From the NCBI RefSeq assembly GCF_014206815.1, contig NZ_JACHNP010000001.1, forward strand, positions 2,136,456-2,200,455: DNA of 64,000 nucleotides, read 5' to 3'. The notes under the pieces are model-generated. The model was not told where the DNA came from. It saw nothing but the letters and a program-made list of their open reading frames with translations, and did no database searches. The stretch is from Xanthomonas sp. F10 (lineage in GTDB: Bacteria > Pseudomonadota > Gammaproteobacteria > Xanthomonadales > Xanthomonadaceae). Positions 27,356 to 35,699 of the stretch are shown piece by piece (positions within the stretch are counted from its first letter, which is position 1; every line of letters begins with the position of its first letter). Made by a program: the position numbers and the translations under genes.

Positions 27356-27619
27356 ATGCCCAAGAAGCCTCAAGACGATGCCTCCCCGGTCGCCCGCTTC
27401 GAGCAGTCGCTCGAGGAACTGGAAGTCCTGGTGGAGAAGATGGAAGCCGGCGACCTGAGCCTGGAACAGTCGCTCAGCGCCTACGAGCGCGGTGTGGGCC
27501 TGTACCGGCAATGCCAGCAGGCGCTGGAGCAGGCCGAGTTGCGCGTGCGCCTGCTCAGCGATCCCGAGCAGCCCGACAGCGCCGAACCTTTCGACCCCGT
27601 GCCGCCCCATGGCGGCTGA
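27356..27619 (+). CDS. xseB: Exodeoxyribonuclease VII small subunit
   Basis: 87-residue small subunit of the bidirectional single-strand exonuclease VII. The two-helix domain is complete: [20 protein letters not shown] followed by [27 protein letters not shown]. The acidic C-terminal tail overlaps the start of ispA by 11 bases. The large subunit gene is not in this window. Confidence 0.96.
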   Translation: MPKKPQDDASPVARFEQSLEELEVLVEKMEAGDLSLEQSLSAYERGVGLYRQCQQALEQAELRVRLLSDPEQPDSAEPFDPVPPHGG

Positions 27620-28490
27620 CGCGGCGTTCGCGCACTGGCGCGAGCGGGTGGAAGCCGGTCTGCAGGCGCAGCTGCCGGCGGCGACGCTGCCCCCGCAACG
27701 CCTGCACGCGGCGATGCGCCACGCCACGCTCGGCGGCGGCAAGCGCATGCGTCCGCTGCTGGTCTACGCCAGCGGCGCGCTGTTCGGCGCCGACGCTGCG
27801 CGCCTGGACGCACCGGCGCTGGCGGTGGAACTGATCCACGCCTATTCGCTGGTCCACGACGACCTGCCGGCGATGGACGACGACGCCCTGCGTCGTGGCC
27901 AGCCCACCGTGCACATCGCCTTCGACGAAGCCACCGCGATCCTCGCCGGCGATGCGCTGCAGAGCCTGGCGTTCGCGCTGCTGGCCAATGCCGAGGACGC
28001 GGCGCCGACGCTGCGCGTGCAGTGGCTGCAGACCCTGGCCGAGGCCGCCGGTGCGGCCGGCATGTGCGGCGGCCAGGCGTTGGACATCGACGCCACCGGC
28101 CGCGTGCAGGCGCTGACCGACCTGCAACGGATGCATGCGCTGAAGACCGGCGCGCTGATCCGCGCCAGTGTGCGCCTGGGCGCGCTCGGCGGCGGCGCCG
28201 ACGCCGCGGCGCTCGCGCAACTGGACAGCTTCGCCGCCGCGCTGGGCCTGGCCTTCCAGGTGCGCGACGACATCCTCGACGTGGAAGCCAGCTCCGAACA
28301 GCTCGGCAAGACCGCCGGCAAGGACGCAGCGCAGGCCAAATCCACCTACCCCGCCCTGCTGGGCATGGACGGCGCCAAGGCCAAGCTGGCCGAACTGGCG
28401 CAGGCGATGCAGGACAGCCTGCACGGCTATTGCGGCTCCGCCGAGGCGCTGGCGGCGCTGGCGCGGCTGGCGGTCGACCGCGCGCACTGA
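27609..28490 (+). CDS. ispA: Farnesyl diphosphate synthase (polyprenyl synthetase)
   Basis: Condenses isopentenyl diphosphate with allylic diphosphates for isoprenoid synthesis, 293 residues. The first aspartate-rich motif DDLPAMDDD and the second DDILD are intact. [12 protein letters not shown] is the diphosphate-binding start, and LALDALHT-like helix positions are conserved ([10 protein letters not shown]). The two-residue insertion in the first motif (DDxxxxD) is typical of bacterial short-chain type II enzymes. The ATG at 27609 overlaps xseB, as in many gammaproteobacteria, but dxs does not follow here. Confidence 0.94.
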   Translation: MAADAAFAHWRERVEAGLQAQLPAATLPPQRLHAAMRHATLGGGKRMRPLLVYASGALFGADAARLDAPALAVELIHAYSLVHDDLPAMDDDALRRGQPTVHIAFDEATAILAGDALQSLAFALLANAEDAAPTLRVQWLQTLAEAAGAAGMCGGQALDIDATGRVQALTDLQRMHALKTGALIRASVRLGALGGGADAAALAQLDSFAAALGLAFQVRDDILDVEASSEQLGKTAGKDAAQAKSTYPALLGMDGAKAKLAELAQAMQDSLHGYCGSAEALAALARLAVDRAH

Positions 28491-28577
28491 GCGCGGCGCT
28501 CGACGCGTGCGAGTGCCGCAGCTGGCCGCACGCGTCGTTGCCACAGAACATGCGCCGCCTCCGCGAAAGCAAGGAGT

Positions 28578-29003
28578 GATGCTGGCGCTGGCCGCACGCA
28601 GCCGTGGATGACCAGAGGCGCTGTCGTAGGAACGGCTTCAGCCGCGACACACGTCATCGGTAACGCCTGTCGCGGCTGAAGCCGCTCCTACAAGGTGTCT
28701 GGGGGCAATGTGGGAGGAACTTCAGTCCCGACTACGTTTACCGTCCGATCGTCCGCTACGCCGGTCGTCGCGGATGCATGACGATCGATGCTGGCGCTGG
28801 CCGCACGCAGCCGTTGATGACCAGAGGCGCTGTCGTAGGAACGGCTTCAGCCGCGACAGACGTCATCGGTAACGCCTGTCGCGGCTGAAGCCGCTCCTAC
28901 AGGGAGTCGAGGGTGAGGTGTCTGGGGGCAATGTGGGAGGGGCTTCAGTCCCGACTACGTTTACCGTCCGATCGTCCGCTACGCCGGTCGTCGCGGATGC
29001 ATG
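28578..29003. repeat. Tandemly duplicated REP module, two copies of about 209 bp
   Basis: Copy one starts at 28578 and copy two at 28787; both begin GATGCTGGCGCTGGCCGCAC and are nearly identical to the GGATGCATG end. Each holds an inverted pair of GTAG REPs (28626-28648/28669-28691 and 28835-28857/28878-28900) and one GTGG REP (28710-28732 and 28933-28955). Copy two has about 15 extra bases after its REP pair. Few differences indicate a recent duplication. Confidence 0.9.
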
Positions 29004-29448
29004 GCGGTTGACTCCTACACCAGGCAACCAGGCGCATCTCGCACCACCAATCCCGCGGTGTCGCAAACGTCCCGACGCCGCTTGTACCGCTGCAGATCGC
29101 GCTGACGCCAACGGCAGCGAAGGGAATCTCTGCATTCCTCATCGCCTTCGGTGAACGTGCCGCCAGCGCGATCTTCACCCACTGCACGTGCAGCGCGCGG
29201 GCGAGCGTCATCACCACATGGCCTAGCGCAGCGCGGCCCTCGATCCGCGCGTGCGACTGAGCGTTGCCGCTGCAGCGCGACAGCCACGCACGGCGATGCG
29301 TTCTCTCGGCGCCGATACTGAGACCTGGCGCGCGCTTCGCTGGACGAAATCGAAGACAAACGCGCCTGCGGCGCGCACGCGTGCAGCACCGGGCTAGTTT
29401 GCTTCGGCCCCTGTCATGGGGCGCCCACTTTCGACGGAGAGAGACTGC
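29004..29448. other. Intergenic region upstream of M35 peptidase, no assigned gene
   Basis: About 445 bases. Minus-strand frames show protein-like composition (for example around 29150-29300) but no start site or family I recognise. It may hold a gene remnant as well as the M35 promoter. GGAGAGAG at about 29435-29442 is the ribosome-binding site of the M35 gene. Confidence 0.4.
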
Positions 29449-30543
29449 ATGAAACACGCATCCCGGATCTCGGCAGCGATCGGCTTCAGCCTGGTCGGCA
29501 TCATCTCGGCGGCTACCGCGCAATCGCAACTCACGCGCGCGCCCGCGCCGCTGCAGGTCGAACTGACGCCGGTCGCCGACGCCGACGGCCAGCAGCGCGG
29601 CCAACTGGCGGTGACCGTCCGCAACACCGGCGAGCAGGTCGCGCGCGTGCCCAAGTGGGAACTGCCGCTGGGCGATCTCGACAACGCGCTGTTCCAGGTC
29701 CAGCGCGACGGCAAGCCGGTGGATTACGTGGGCCGCCTGGTCAAGCGCGCCGCGCCGCGCGCCGACGACATGGTGGTGCTGCAGCCGGGCGAAGCGCGGC
29801 AGGCACGGATCGATCTCGGCCAGGCCTATGACCTGAGCCGCAGCGGCACCTACAGCATCCGCCTCGACGCGCCGCTGCAGGGCGCCGCGTTCGCCGATGG
29901 CGCGCGCATGCTGCGCGCCGATGGCGCGCCGCAGACGCTGTCCAGCGCCCCGCTGACGGTGTGGCTGGACGGCGGCCGCGGCCGCGCAGTGCGCAATGAC
30001 CTGATGGTCGGCCCGCAGGCGGTGGTCAACGGCGTCAACTACGCCTCGTGCAGCACCAGCCAGATCAGCACCATCGGCAGTGCGGTGAACGCGGCGCGCA
30101 CCTACTCGCAGAACGCCAAGACCTACCTCAACGGCGGCAGCACCGGCGCGCGCTACACCACCTGGTTCGGCGCCTACAACGCCAGCCGCTACAGCACCGC
30201 CACCTCCAACTTCGTCAACATCGATTCGGCGATCGACCAGAACAACGGGCAGATCACCATCAACTGCGGCTGCAGCGACAGCTCCTACGCCTACGTCTAT
30301 CCGAACCAGCCGTACCAGATCTACGTCTGCAACGCGTTCTGGAGCGCGCCGCTGACCGGCACCGACTCCAAGGCCGGCACCCTGATCCACGAAATGAGCC
30401 ACTTCAGCGTGGTCGCCGGCACGCAGGACACCGCGTACGGGCAGAGCGCGGCCAAGAGCCTGGCCCAGAGCGATCCGGCGCGCGCGGTGAAGAACGCCGA
30501 CAGCCACGAGTACTTCGCCGAGAACAATCCGTCGCAGAACTGA
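29449..30543 (+). CDS. Secreted M35 family metalloendopeptidase (peptidyl-Lys type)
   Basis: Extracellular or periplasmic aspzincin-type protease, 364 residues. The signal peptide ends ATA|Q at residue 24. An N-terminal region of about 165 residues, with an Ig-like pattern (LQVELTPVADADGQQRGQLAVTV), is probably a propeptide. The catalytic domain follows from about residue 190. The zinc site is His314-Glu315-x-x-His318 in LIHEMSHF, with third ligand Asp327 in GTQD. Paired cysteines (YASCSTSQ, NCGCSD, YVCNAF) and the SHEYFAENNP end match AmEP-like peptidyl-lysine metalloendopeptidases. A strong GGAGAGAG ribosome-binding site supports the chosen ATG. Confidence 0.92.
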   Translation: MKHASRISAAIGFSLVGIISAATAQSQLTRAPAPLQVELTPVADADGQQRGQLAVTVRNTGEQVARVPKWELPLGDLDNALFQVQRDGKPVDYVGRLVKRAAPRADDMVVLQPGEARQARIDLGQAYDLSRSGTYSIRLDAPLQGAAFADGARMLRADGAPQTLSSAPLTVWLDGGRGRAVRNDLMVGPQAVVNGVNYASCSTSQISTIGSAVNAARTYSQNAKTYLNGGSTGARYTTWFGAYNASRYSTATSNFVNIDSAIDQNNGQITINCGCSDSSYAYVYPNQPYQIYVCNAFWSAPLTGTDSKAGTLIHEMSHFSVVAGTQDTAYGQSAAKSLAQSDPARAVKNADSHEYFAENNPSQN

Positions 30544-30819
30544 GTCCGGTACGCCGGTGATCGCCCGGGCGCCGACCTGCCGTCGGCGCCCGGTTCGCGT
30601 GCGGCAGCAGCCGCACACTTTGTGGCGAGTGCACGCCCCCTGAAGCCAGATCCCCAACCCAGGCCGACGCGATTGGCGGCGCTCAGGCGCTCGCGGCGGA
30701 TCATGCGGCGCTCGGCGGTGCGACAGCCTCGCAACGGGCCGCTCGCGGCGCGGCTGACGTGCTTGCGCCATCCCCGGTGCGGATCCCTGCCAGCGTCCTC
30801 GCGGGCGCGGTGCGGACAC
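30544..30819. other. Intergenic region between convergent M35 and DUF4870 genes
   Basis: No gene recognised. An 11-bp GC-rich stem at 30565-30575/30583-30593, without a T-run, sits 21 bases after the M35 stop and may act as its weak terminator. Confidence 0.5.
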
Positions 30820-30849
30820 AAAAAAGGCCCGGCGCAGCGGCCGGGCCTT
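30820..30849 (-). terminator. Intrinsic terminator of the DUF4870 gene
   Basis: Read on the minus strand: stem AAGGCCCGG/CCGGGCCTT with an 8-base loop, followed by TTTTTT. It lies 22 bases beyond the DUF4870 stop codon. Confidence 0.88.
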
Positions 30850-30871
30850 CGGAGAAGCGTCGCAGCGGCGC

Positions 30872-31249
30872 TTACTTGATCAAGCGCAGCGCGAACGGGT
30901 AGCGGTAGGCGACGCCTTCGTTGGCCTTGATGCCGGCCAGGATGCAGAACACCAGGTTCACCACCCACACCACCGGCATCAGCAGGCCGCCGATGACGAT
31001 CACGCTGAGCACCACGCAGATCACGTACGCGATGGCGACGGTGATCTGGAAATTCAGCGCTTCCTTGGCCTGGTCGTTGAGGAAGGACTTGGCCGGGTTG
31101 TCCTTGTTGATCAGCCAGATGATCAGCGGCACGATGAAGCCGGCGATGATCCCGGACAGATGGGTGATCAGCGCGACCGTGCGGTCTTCCTGCGGCCCTG
31201 CCGAGGCCGGCGGCGGCGGCGGGGCGGTGACGTTGTCGAATTCGCTCAT
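30872..31249 (-). CDS. DUF4870 (Tic20-like) small membrane protein
   Basis: 125-residue membrane protein. A proline-rich cytoplasmic start (PPPPPASAGPQED) is followed by the DUF4870 pattern: ALITHLSGIIAGFIVPLIIWL, then NDQAKEALNFQITVAIAYVICVVL, then a hydrophobic hairpin and IKANEGVAYRYPFALRLIK. Three to four helices are predicted. The function is unknown; the domain resembles Tic20-like proteins. AAGGA lies about 10 bases before the ATG. It is third in a minus-strand run pmbA - DUF4870-like - DUF4870. Confidence 0.9.
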   Translation of the reverse strand: MSEFDNVTAPPPPPASAGPQEDRTVALITHLSGIIAGFIVPLIIWLINKDNPAKSFLNDQAKEALNFQITVAIAYVICVVLSVIVIGGLLMPVVWVVNLVFCILAGIKANEGVAYRYPFALRLIK

Positions 31250-31392
31250 CGGTATTCCGTTCCTTTGGTGGTGAGGGGACAAGACGTTTGGCGCGTCACT
31301 CTCGGCGGCTGGCGTAGCGCTGTCAAGCGATCCAGGCGCACCGCGCCGGACTTCGCGAAGGGCCGAACGCCCTCGCCGTGCCGGGCGCCACG

Positions 31393-31824
31393 CTAGCGAA
31401 CGCTTCCATACGGCAGCGGATAGCGGTAGCGCCGACCGCGCATGGCGCTGGCCGCGGCGCCCAGGCTGAGGCACAGCGCTGCCAGCAGCATGAGGATCAG
31501 CAGCCACCCGAACACGAGCACGGCACCGAAGATCAGCACGCTCGGCGCCAGCAAGACCGCACTCAGCAGCGACAGGCCGAGGCCCATCCGCATGGCCTGG
31601 CGCGCGTGTTCGGCGGCGAACGGCTGCCTGCCCCGCAGCGCCCACCATTGCACGCCCGGCAACAGCCACAGCAACAGCAGCCACCACAGCGCGTCGCCCA
31701 GGTGCACATTGCAGGCGGCGAACAAGCCGATCCACATCGACAGATGCGCAAACGCCGCCAGCACGCGCTCCCACGCGGAGGCGGGGCCGTCGGTGATCGT
31801 GTTCTCGGTGTCGGTTGCCTGCAT
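31393..31824 (-). CDS. DUF4870-like small membrane protein, divergent copy
   Basis: 143-residue membrane protein. WERVLAAFAHLSMWIGLFA and EHARQAMRMGLGLSLLSAVLL follow the DUF4870 layout of an N-terminal AHLS-type helix and a middle amphipathic helix, ending with RYRYPLPYGSVR like the YRYPFALR end of its neighbour. Sequence identity to the neighbour is low. It starts 38 bases after pmbA and is probably in its transcript. No function is known. Confidence 0.75.
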   Translation of the reverse strand: MQATDTENTITDGPASAWERVLAAFAHLSMWIGLFAACNVHLGDALWWLLLLWLLPGVQWWALRGRQPFAAEHARQAMRMGLGLSLLSAVLLAPSVLIFGAVLVFGWLLILMLLAALCLSLGAAASAMRGRRYRYPLPYGSVR

Positions 31825-31862
31825 GCCTAAAGCGTCCTTGCGCGCTGCCTGGATCGGGCCGC

Positions 31863-33227
31863 TTAGTCGTTGCCGGCCACCGTCATCCTGCCGACCAGCA
31901 CCGCACCGATGTGCACGTGCGAGCGCACGTCGATGTCGGCGCCGACCGCCTCGATGTCCTGGAACATCTGCCGCAGGTTGCCGGCAATGGTGATCTCGTC
32001 CACCGGATAGGCGATTTCGCCGTTCTCGATCCAGAACCCGCCGGCGCCGCGCGAGTAATCGCCGGTGACCGGGTTGACGCCGTTGCCCATCAGGTCGGTG
32101 ACCAGCAGGCCGCGCGGCAGGCCCTTGACGATGGCCTGCAGATCTTCGGCGTTGGCCGCCACCTGCAGGTTGTGCACGCCGCCGGCGTTGGCGGTGGTCT
32201 GCAGGCCGAGCTTGCGCGCCGAATAGCTGCCCAGCACGTAGCGCTGCAGCACGCCGTCGCGCACCAGCGGCGCCTCGCGGGTGGCCACGCCCTCGCCGTC
32301 GAAGGCGGCCGAGCGCAGGCCGCGGCGCAGGTGCGGCCGCTCGTCGATCGCGAACCATTCCGGGAACAGGCGGGTGCCGGCGCTGTCGAGCAGGAAGCTG
32401 GCGCGGCGGTACAGCGCACCGCCGGACACCGCGCCGAGCAGATGCCCGATCAAGGAGCGTGCCGTCTCCGGCGCGAACAGCACCGGCACCTCGCCGGTCG
32501 GCAGCGAGCGCGGCTGCAGCCGCGCCACGGTGCGCTCGGCGGCGCGGCGGCCGATCGCCGACGCGCGCTCCAGATCCTCGCGCGCCAGGGCGCTGCTGTA
32601 CCAGCCGTCGCGCTGCATGCCGTCGCCCTGCCCGGCGATCAGCGTGCAGGCGATCGAATGGTGGGTACTGCGCTCGCAGCCGATGAAACCGTGCGAATTG
32701 GCGTAGACCGACAGGCTCTCGCTGGTACCGGCCGAGGCACCATCGGAATTGCTGATCCGCGCATCGGCGTCGCGGCCCGCGGCCTCGCAGGCCAGCGCCA
32801 GGTCGATCGCCTCCTCGGCCTGCAGCGGCCATGGATGCCAGCGGTCGTAATCCGGCTGCTCGCGGGCCATCAGCGCCGCGTCGGCCAGTCCGGCGGCCAC
32901 ATCGTCCTCGGTGTAGCGGGCGATGGCGCAGGCCTGCGCCACGGTGGCCTCCAGGCTGGATTCGTGCAGGTCGGCGGTGCTGGCACTGCCCTTGCGCTGG
33001 CCGAAATAGACGGTGACGCCGATGCCGCGGTCGCGGGTGGACTCCACCGTCTCCACCGCGCCCAGGCGCACGTTGACGTCCAGTCCGCGGTCTTCGCTGC
33101 AGCTGACCTCGGCCTGGCTGGCGCCGAGCGCGCGGGCGCGCGCCAGCAGCCGTTCGGCGATGTTGGACAAGCGCTGCAGGCGCTGCTGGCTGTCGTCGCG
33201 GTGCAAATCGGGGGTGATCGCGTTCAA
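31863..33227 (-). CDS. pmbA: Metalloprotease PmbA (TldE) subunit
   Basis: Partner subunit of the TldD/TldE heterodimeric protease, known for maturing microcin B17 and degrading CcdA in E. coli. The 454-residue protein covers the whole PmbA family: N-terminal QAEVSCSEDRGLDVNVRLG, middle SHGFIGCERSTHHSIACTLIA, and the C-terminal TGDYSRGAGGFWIENGEIAYPV block. It lacks a HExxxH motif, as expected for the non-catalytic subunit. tldD is nearby, separated by darP. It shares a 95-base divergent promoter region with darP. Confidence 0.95.
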   Translation of the reverse strand: MNAITPDLHRDDSQQRLQRLSNIAERLLARARALGASQAEVSCSEDRGLDVNVRLGAVETVESTRDRGIGVTVYFGQRKGSASTADLHESSLEATVAQACAIARYTEDDVAAGLADAALMAREQPDYDRWHPWPLQAEEAIDLALACEAAGRDADARISNSDGASAGTSESLSVYANSHGFIGCERSTHHSIACTLIAGQGDGMQRDGWYSSALAREDLERASAIGRRAAERTVARLQPRSLPTGEVPVLFAPETARSLIGHLLGAVSGGALYRRASFLLDSAGTRLFPEWFAIDERPHLRRGLRSAAFDGEGVATREAPLVRDGVLQRYVLGSYSARKLGLQTTANAGGVHNLQVAANAEDLQAIVKGLPRGLLVTDLMGNGVNPVTGDYSRGAGGFWIENGEIAYPVDEITIAGNLRQMFQDIEAVGADIDVRSHVHIGAVLVGRMTVAGND

Positions 33228-33322
33228 TGCTTTATCCTTGTTGTGCGAATCCCTTCGCCCCTGTCCGGCCGTCCTGGCCGGATGTGTTGATTTGATTTCC
33301 AGCCCGATCGAGTAGTACGAGC

Positions 33323-33916
33323 ATGCGCGGACGCGACGAAGATACCGGTGAATTCCGCGGCGAAAGCCGCAGCCAGCAACGCCGCGAGGCGCTGGAAGTG
33401 CTGAGCCTGGGCGAGAAGCTGGTGGCGCTGACCCCGGCGCAGCTGGCGAAGCTGCCGGTGCCCGAGTCGCTGCTGCCGCACATCGCCGAAACCAAGCGCA
33501 TCACCTCGCACATCGCGCACAAGCGGCAGCTGGCGTTCCTGGCCAAGCAGATGCGGCGCGAGGACGAGGCGGTGCTGGAGGCGATCCGCGAGGCGATGGA
33601 CGTCAATAGCGACAGCGCGCGCCGCGAAGTGGCGGCCATGCACCGGGTCGAGGACTGGCGCGAGCGGCTGCTCGCCGAAGGCGACACCGCGCTGGCCGAA
33701 CTGCTGGCCGAGCATCCCGATGCCGACCGCCAGCGGCTGCGCCAGCTGGTCCGCAACGCCAAGGACGAACGGCTGAAGAACAAGCCGCCGCACGCCTACC
33801 GCGAGTTGTTCCGGGAACTGCGCGAGCTGATCCTGGAGGCGGCGGGACCCGGGACCCGGGACTCGGGACCCGAAGAAGCCGACGACGACGCGGCGTTCGA
33901 CGACACGCGCGACTGA
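33323..33916 (+). CDS. darP: Ribosome biogenesis factor DarP (YjgA)
   Basis: Factor that associates with late 50S assembly intermediates, 197 residues. The alpha-helical DUF615 domain is complete ([20 protein letters not shown] near the start, [19 protein letters not shown] in the middle, [31 protein letters not shown] near the end). The tail after about residue 172 ([11 protein letters not shown]) is encoded by a dispersed GGGACCC repeat and is not part of the family. It is the only plus-strand gene between the minus-strand genes pmbA and tldD. Confidence 0.94.
   Translation: MRGRDEDTGEFRGESRSQQRREALEVLSLGEKLVALTPAQLAKLPVPESLLPHIAETKRITSHIAHKRQLAFLAKQMRREDEAVLEAIREAMDVNSDSARREVAAMHRVEDWRERLLAEGDTALAELLAEHPDADRQRLRQLVRNAKDERLKNKPPHAYRELFRELRELILEAAGPGTRDSGPEEADDDAAFDDTRD
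33843..33872. repeat. GGGACCC repeat within the darP 3' end
   Basis: Iterated GGGACCC units with one variant (GGGACTC), encoding Gly-Pro-Gly-Thr-Arg-Asp. The same unit occurs twice near the nadD 5' end (49458-49607). Confidence 0.85.
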
Positions 33917-34036
33917 GGTACGGCAGCATCGGCTGCGGCGCACGGCCGCCGACACTCGCCCAGCCCGGCGAGCGCGGCGCGTGATGAACCTACCCGTCAG
34001 GCCGGCACTGCCGCAGCGCACCGCGGCGCCCGCTTT

Positions 34037-34072
34037 GCCGATTCCCGATTCCCGAATCCCCACTCCCGGCTC
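34037..34072. repeat. ATTCCCG dispersed repeat before the tldD stop
   Basis: Runs of ATTCCCG/AATCCCC units (ATTCCCGATTCCCGAATCCC) end at the base before the tldD stop codon on the minus strand. Similar blocks occur at 39596-39630 and 39713-39747. Confidence 0.85.
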
Positions 34073-35515
34073 CTAGGCCGTCCCGCCCACGGTCAGCCCG
34101 TCGATCAGCAGCGACGGCTGGCCCACGCCCACCGGCACGCTCTGCCCGTCCTTGCCGCAGACGCCGACGCCTTCGTCCAGCGCCAGGTCGTGGCCGATCA
34201 TGCGCACCTTCTGCATGGTCTCCGGGCCGTTGCCGATCAGGGTGGCGCCCTTCACCGGCGCGGTGACCTTGCCGTCCTCGATCAGGTAGGCCTCCGTGGC
34301 CGAGAACACGTACTTGCCGCTGGTGATGTCGACCTGGCCGCCGCCGAAGTTGACCGCGTACAGGCCCTTCTTCACCGAGCGGATCATCTCCTGCGGGTCG
34401 TGCTGGCCGGCGCGCATGTAGGTGTTGGTCATGCGCGGCATCGGCAGGTGCGCGAACGATTCGCGGCGGCCGTTGCCGGTCGGCGCCACGCCCATCAGCC
34501 GCGCGTTGAGCGTGTCCTGCATGTAGCCGACCAGCACGCCGTCCTCGATCAGGGTGGTGCAGTTGGTCGCGGTGCCCTCGTCGTCGACGTTGAGCGAGCC
34601 GCGGCGGCCGTCCAGGGTGCCGTCGTCGACGATGGTGACGCCGGGCGAGGCCACGCGCTGGCCGATGCGGCCGGCGTAGACACTGGTGCCCTTGCGATTG
34701 AAGTCGCCTTCCAGGCCATGGCCGACCGCCTCGTGCAGCAGCACGCCGGGCCAGCCCGGGCCGAGCACCACCTGCATCACTCCGGCCGGCGCCGGTACCG
34801 CCTCCAGGTTCACCAGCGCCTGGCGCAAGGCCTCGCGGGCGAAGGCTTCCGGGCGGCCGTCGGCGAACAGCGTGGTGTAATCGTAACGGCCGCCACCGCC
34901 GGCATAGCCTGACTCGCGGCGGCCCTGCTGTTCGACGATCACCTGCACGTTGAGTCGCACCAGCGGGCGCACGTCGGCGGCGAGCACGCCGTCGCTGCGC
35001 GCCACCAGCACCGTGTCCACGCCGCCGGACAGGCTCACCATCACCTGCTGCACGCGCGGGTCGGCAGCACGCAGGTACTGGTCCAGCCGCCGCAGCAGCT
35101 CCACCTTGTGCGCGTTGTCCATCGCGTCCACCGGATCCAGCGCCGGATACAGCGCGCGGCCGCCGCCGCGCTGCAGCGCGTGCGCCGGTTGCGCGCCGCC
35201 GTCGCGGGAAATGGCCCGCGCCGACTGCGCCGCAGCCAGCAGCGCGTCGCGGTGGATGTCGTCGGAATAGGCGAAGCCGGTCTTCTCGCCGGAGATCGCG
35301 CGCACCCCCACGCCCTGCTCGATGGAGTGGGCGCCGTCCTTGACGATGCCGTCCTCCACGCTCCAGCTCTCGCGCCGCGAATGCTGGAAATACAGGTCGC
35401 CGAAATCGATGCCGGGGCCAAGCAGCGTGCCGAAGGCGCGCTCCAGGCTGGCGGCATCCAGGCCGGCGGGAAGCAACAGGCGGGTTTCGGCGAGGCTCAG
35501 GGCGTGATCGTTCAT
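34073..35515 (-). CDS. tldD: Metalloprotease TldD subunit
   Basis: Catalytic subunit of the TldD/TldE protease, 480 residues. The zinc-binding [11 protein letters not shown] motif is at residues 261-271 (His261, Glu262, His266). The N-terminal part ([20 protein letters not shown]) and the C-terminal [21 protein letters not shown] are typical. It closes the yhdP-tldD pair on the minus strand; its partner pmbA lies beyond darP. REP copies separate it from yhdP. Confidence 0.97.
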   Translation of the reverse strand: MNDHALSLAETRLLLPAGLDAASLERAFGTLLGPGIDFGDLYFQHSRRESWSVEDGIVKDGAHSIEQGVGVRAISGEKTGFAYSDDIHRDALLAAAQSARAISRDGGAQPAHALQRGGGRALYPALDPVDAMDNAHKVELLRRLDQYLRAADPRVQQVMVSLSGGVDTVLVARSDGVLAADVRPLVRLNVQVIVEQQGRRESGYAGGGGRYDYTTLFADGRPEAFAREALRQALVNLEAVPAPAGVMQVVLGPGWPGVLLHEAVGHGLEGDFNRKGTSVYAGRIGQRVASPGVTIVDDGTLDGRRGSLNVDDEGTATNCTTLIEDGVLVGYMQDTLNARLMGVAPTGNGRRESFAHLPMPRMTNTYMRAGQHDPQEMIRSVKKGLYAVNFGGGQVDITSGKYVFSATEAYLIEDGKVTAPVKGATLIGNGPETMQKVRMIGHDLALDEGVGVCGKDGQSVPVGVGQPSLLIDGLTVGGTA

Positions 35516-35616
35516 AGGCTCAACATGGGGGAGGAAGGCGCGCAGCGCAAGCGGCGCGCGGCAGGAACGCGAATGACCAGCGCGCCGCGGGTCTCTGTGC
35601 CGTCACCCCAATCGCC

Positions 35617-35685
35617 TCGCAGGAGCGGCTTCAGCCGCGACGGGCCTTACCGGTAGCGCCCCATCGCGGCTGAAGTCGCTCCTAC
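35617..35685. repeat. Inverted pair of GTAG-type REPs between yhdP and tldD
   Basis: A plus copy at about 35617-35642 (GCAGGAGCGGCTTCAGCCGC) faces a minus copy at 35663-35685. The second has stem GCGACT/AGCCGC, an intermediate with one mismatch between two stem types found elsewhere in the window. Confidence 0.85.
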
Positions 35686-35699
35686 GGACGGCGCGCGAT

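Noticed and set aside
28620-28960. Regularly repeated palindromes resembling a CRISPR array
   Set aside because: The repeats alternate in orientation, belong to a dispersed REP family, spacers are part of the duplicated unit, and no cas gene is present.
29015-29389. Small minus-strand protein of about 124 residues
   Set aside because: No start context, no family similarity and a Cys/Arg-rich composition; treated as unassigned sequence or remnant.
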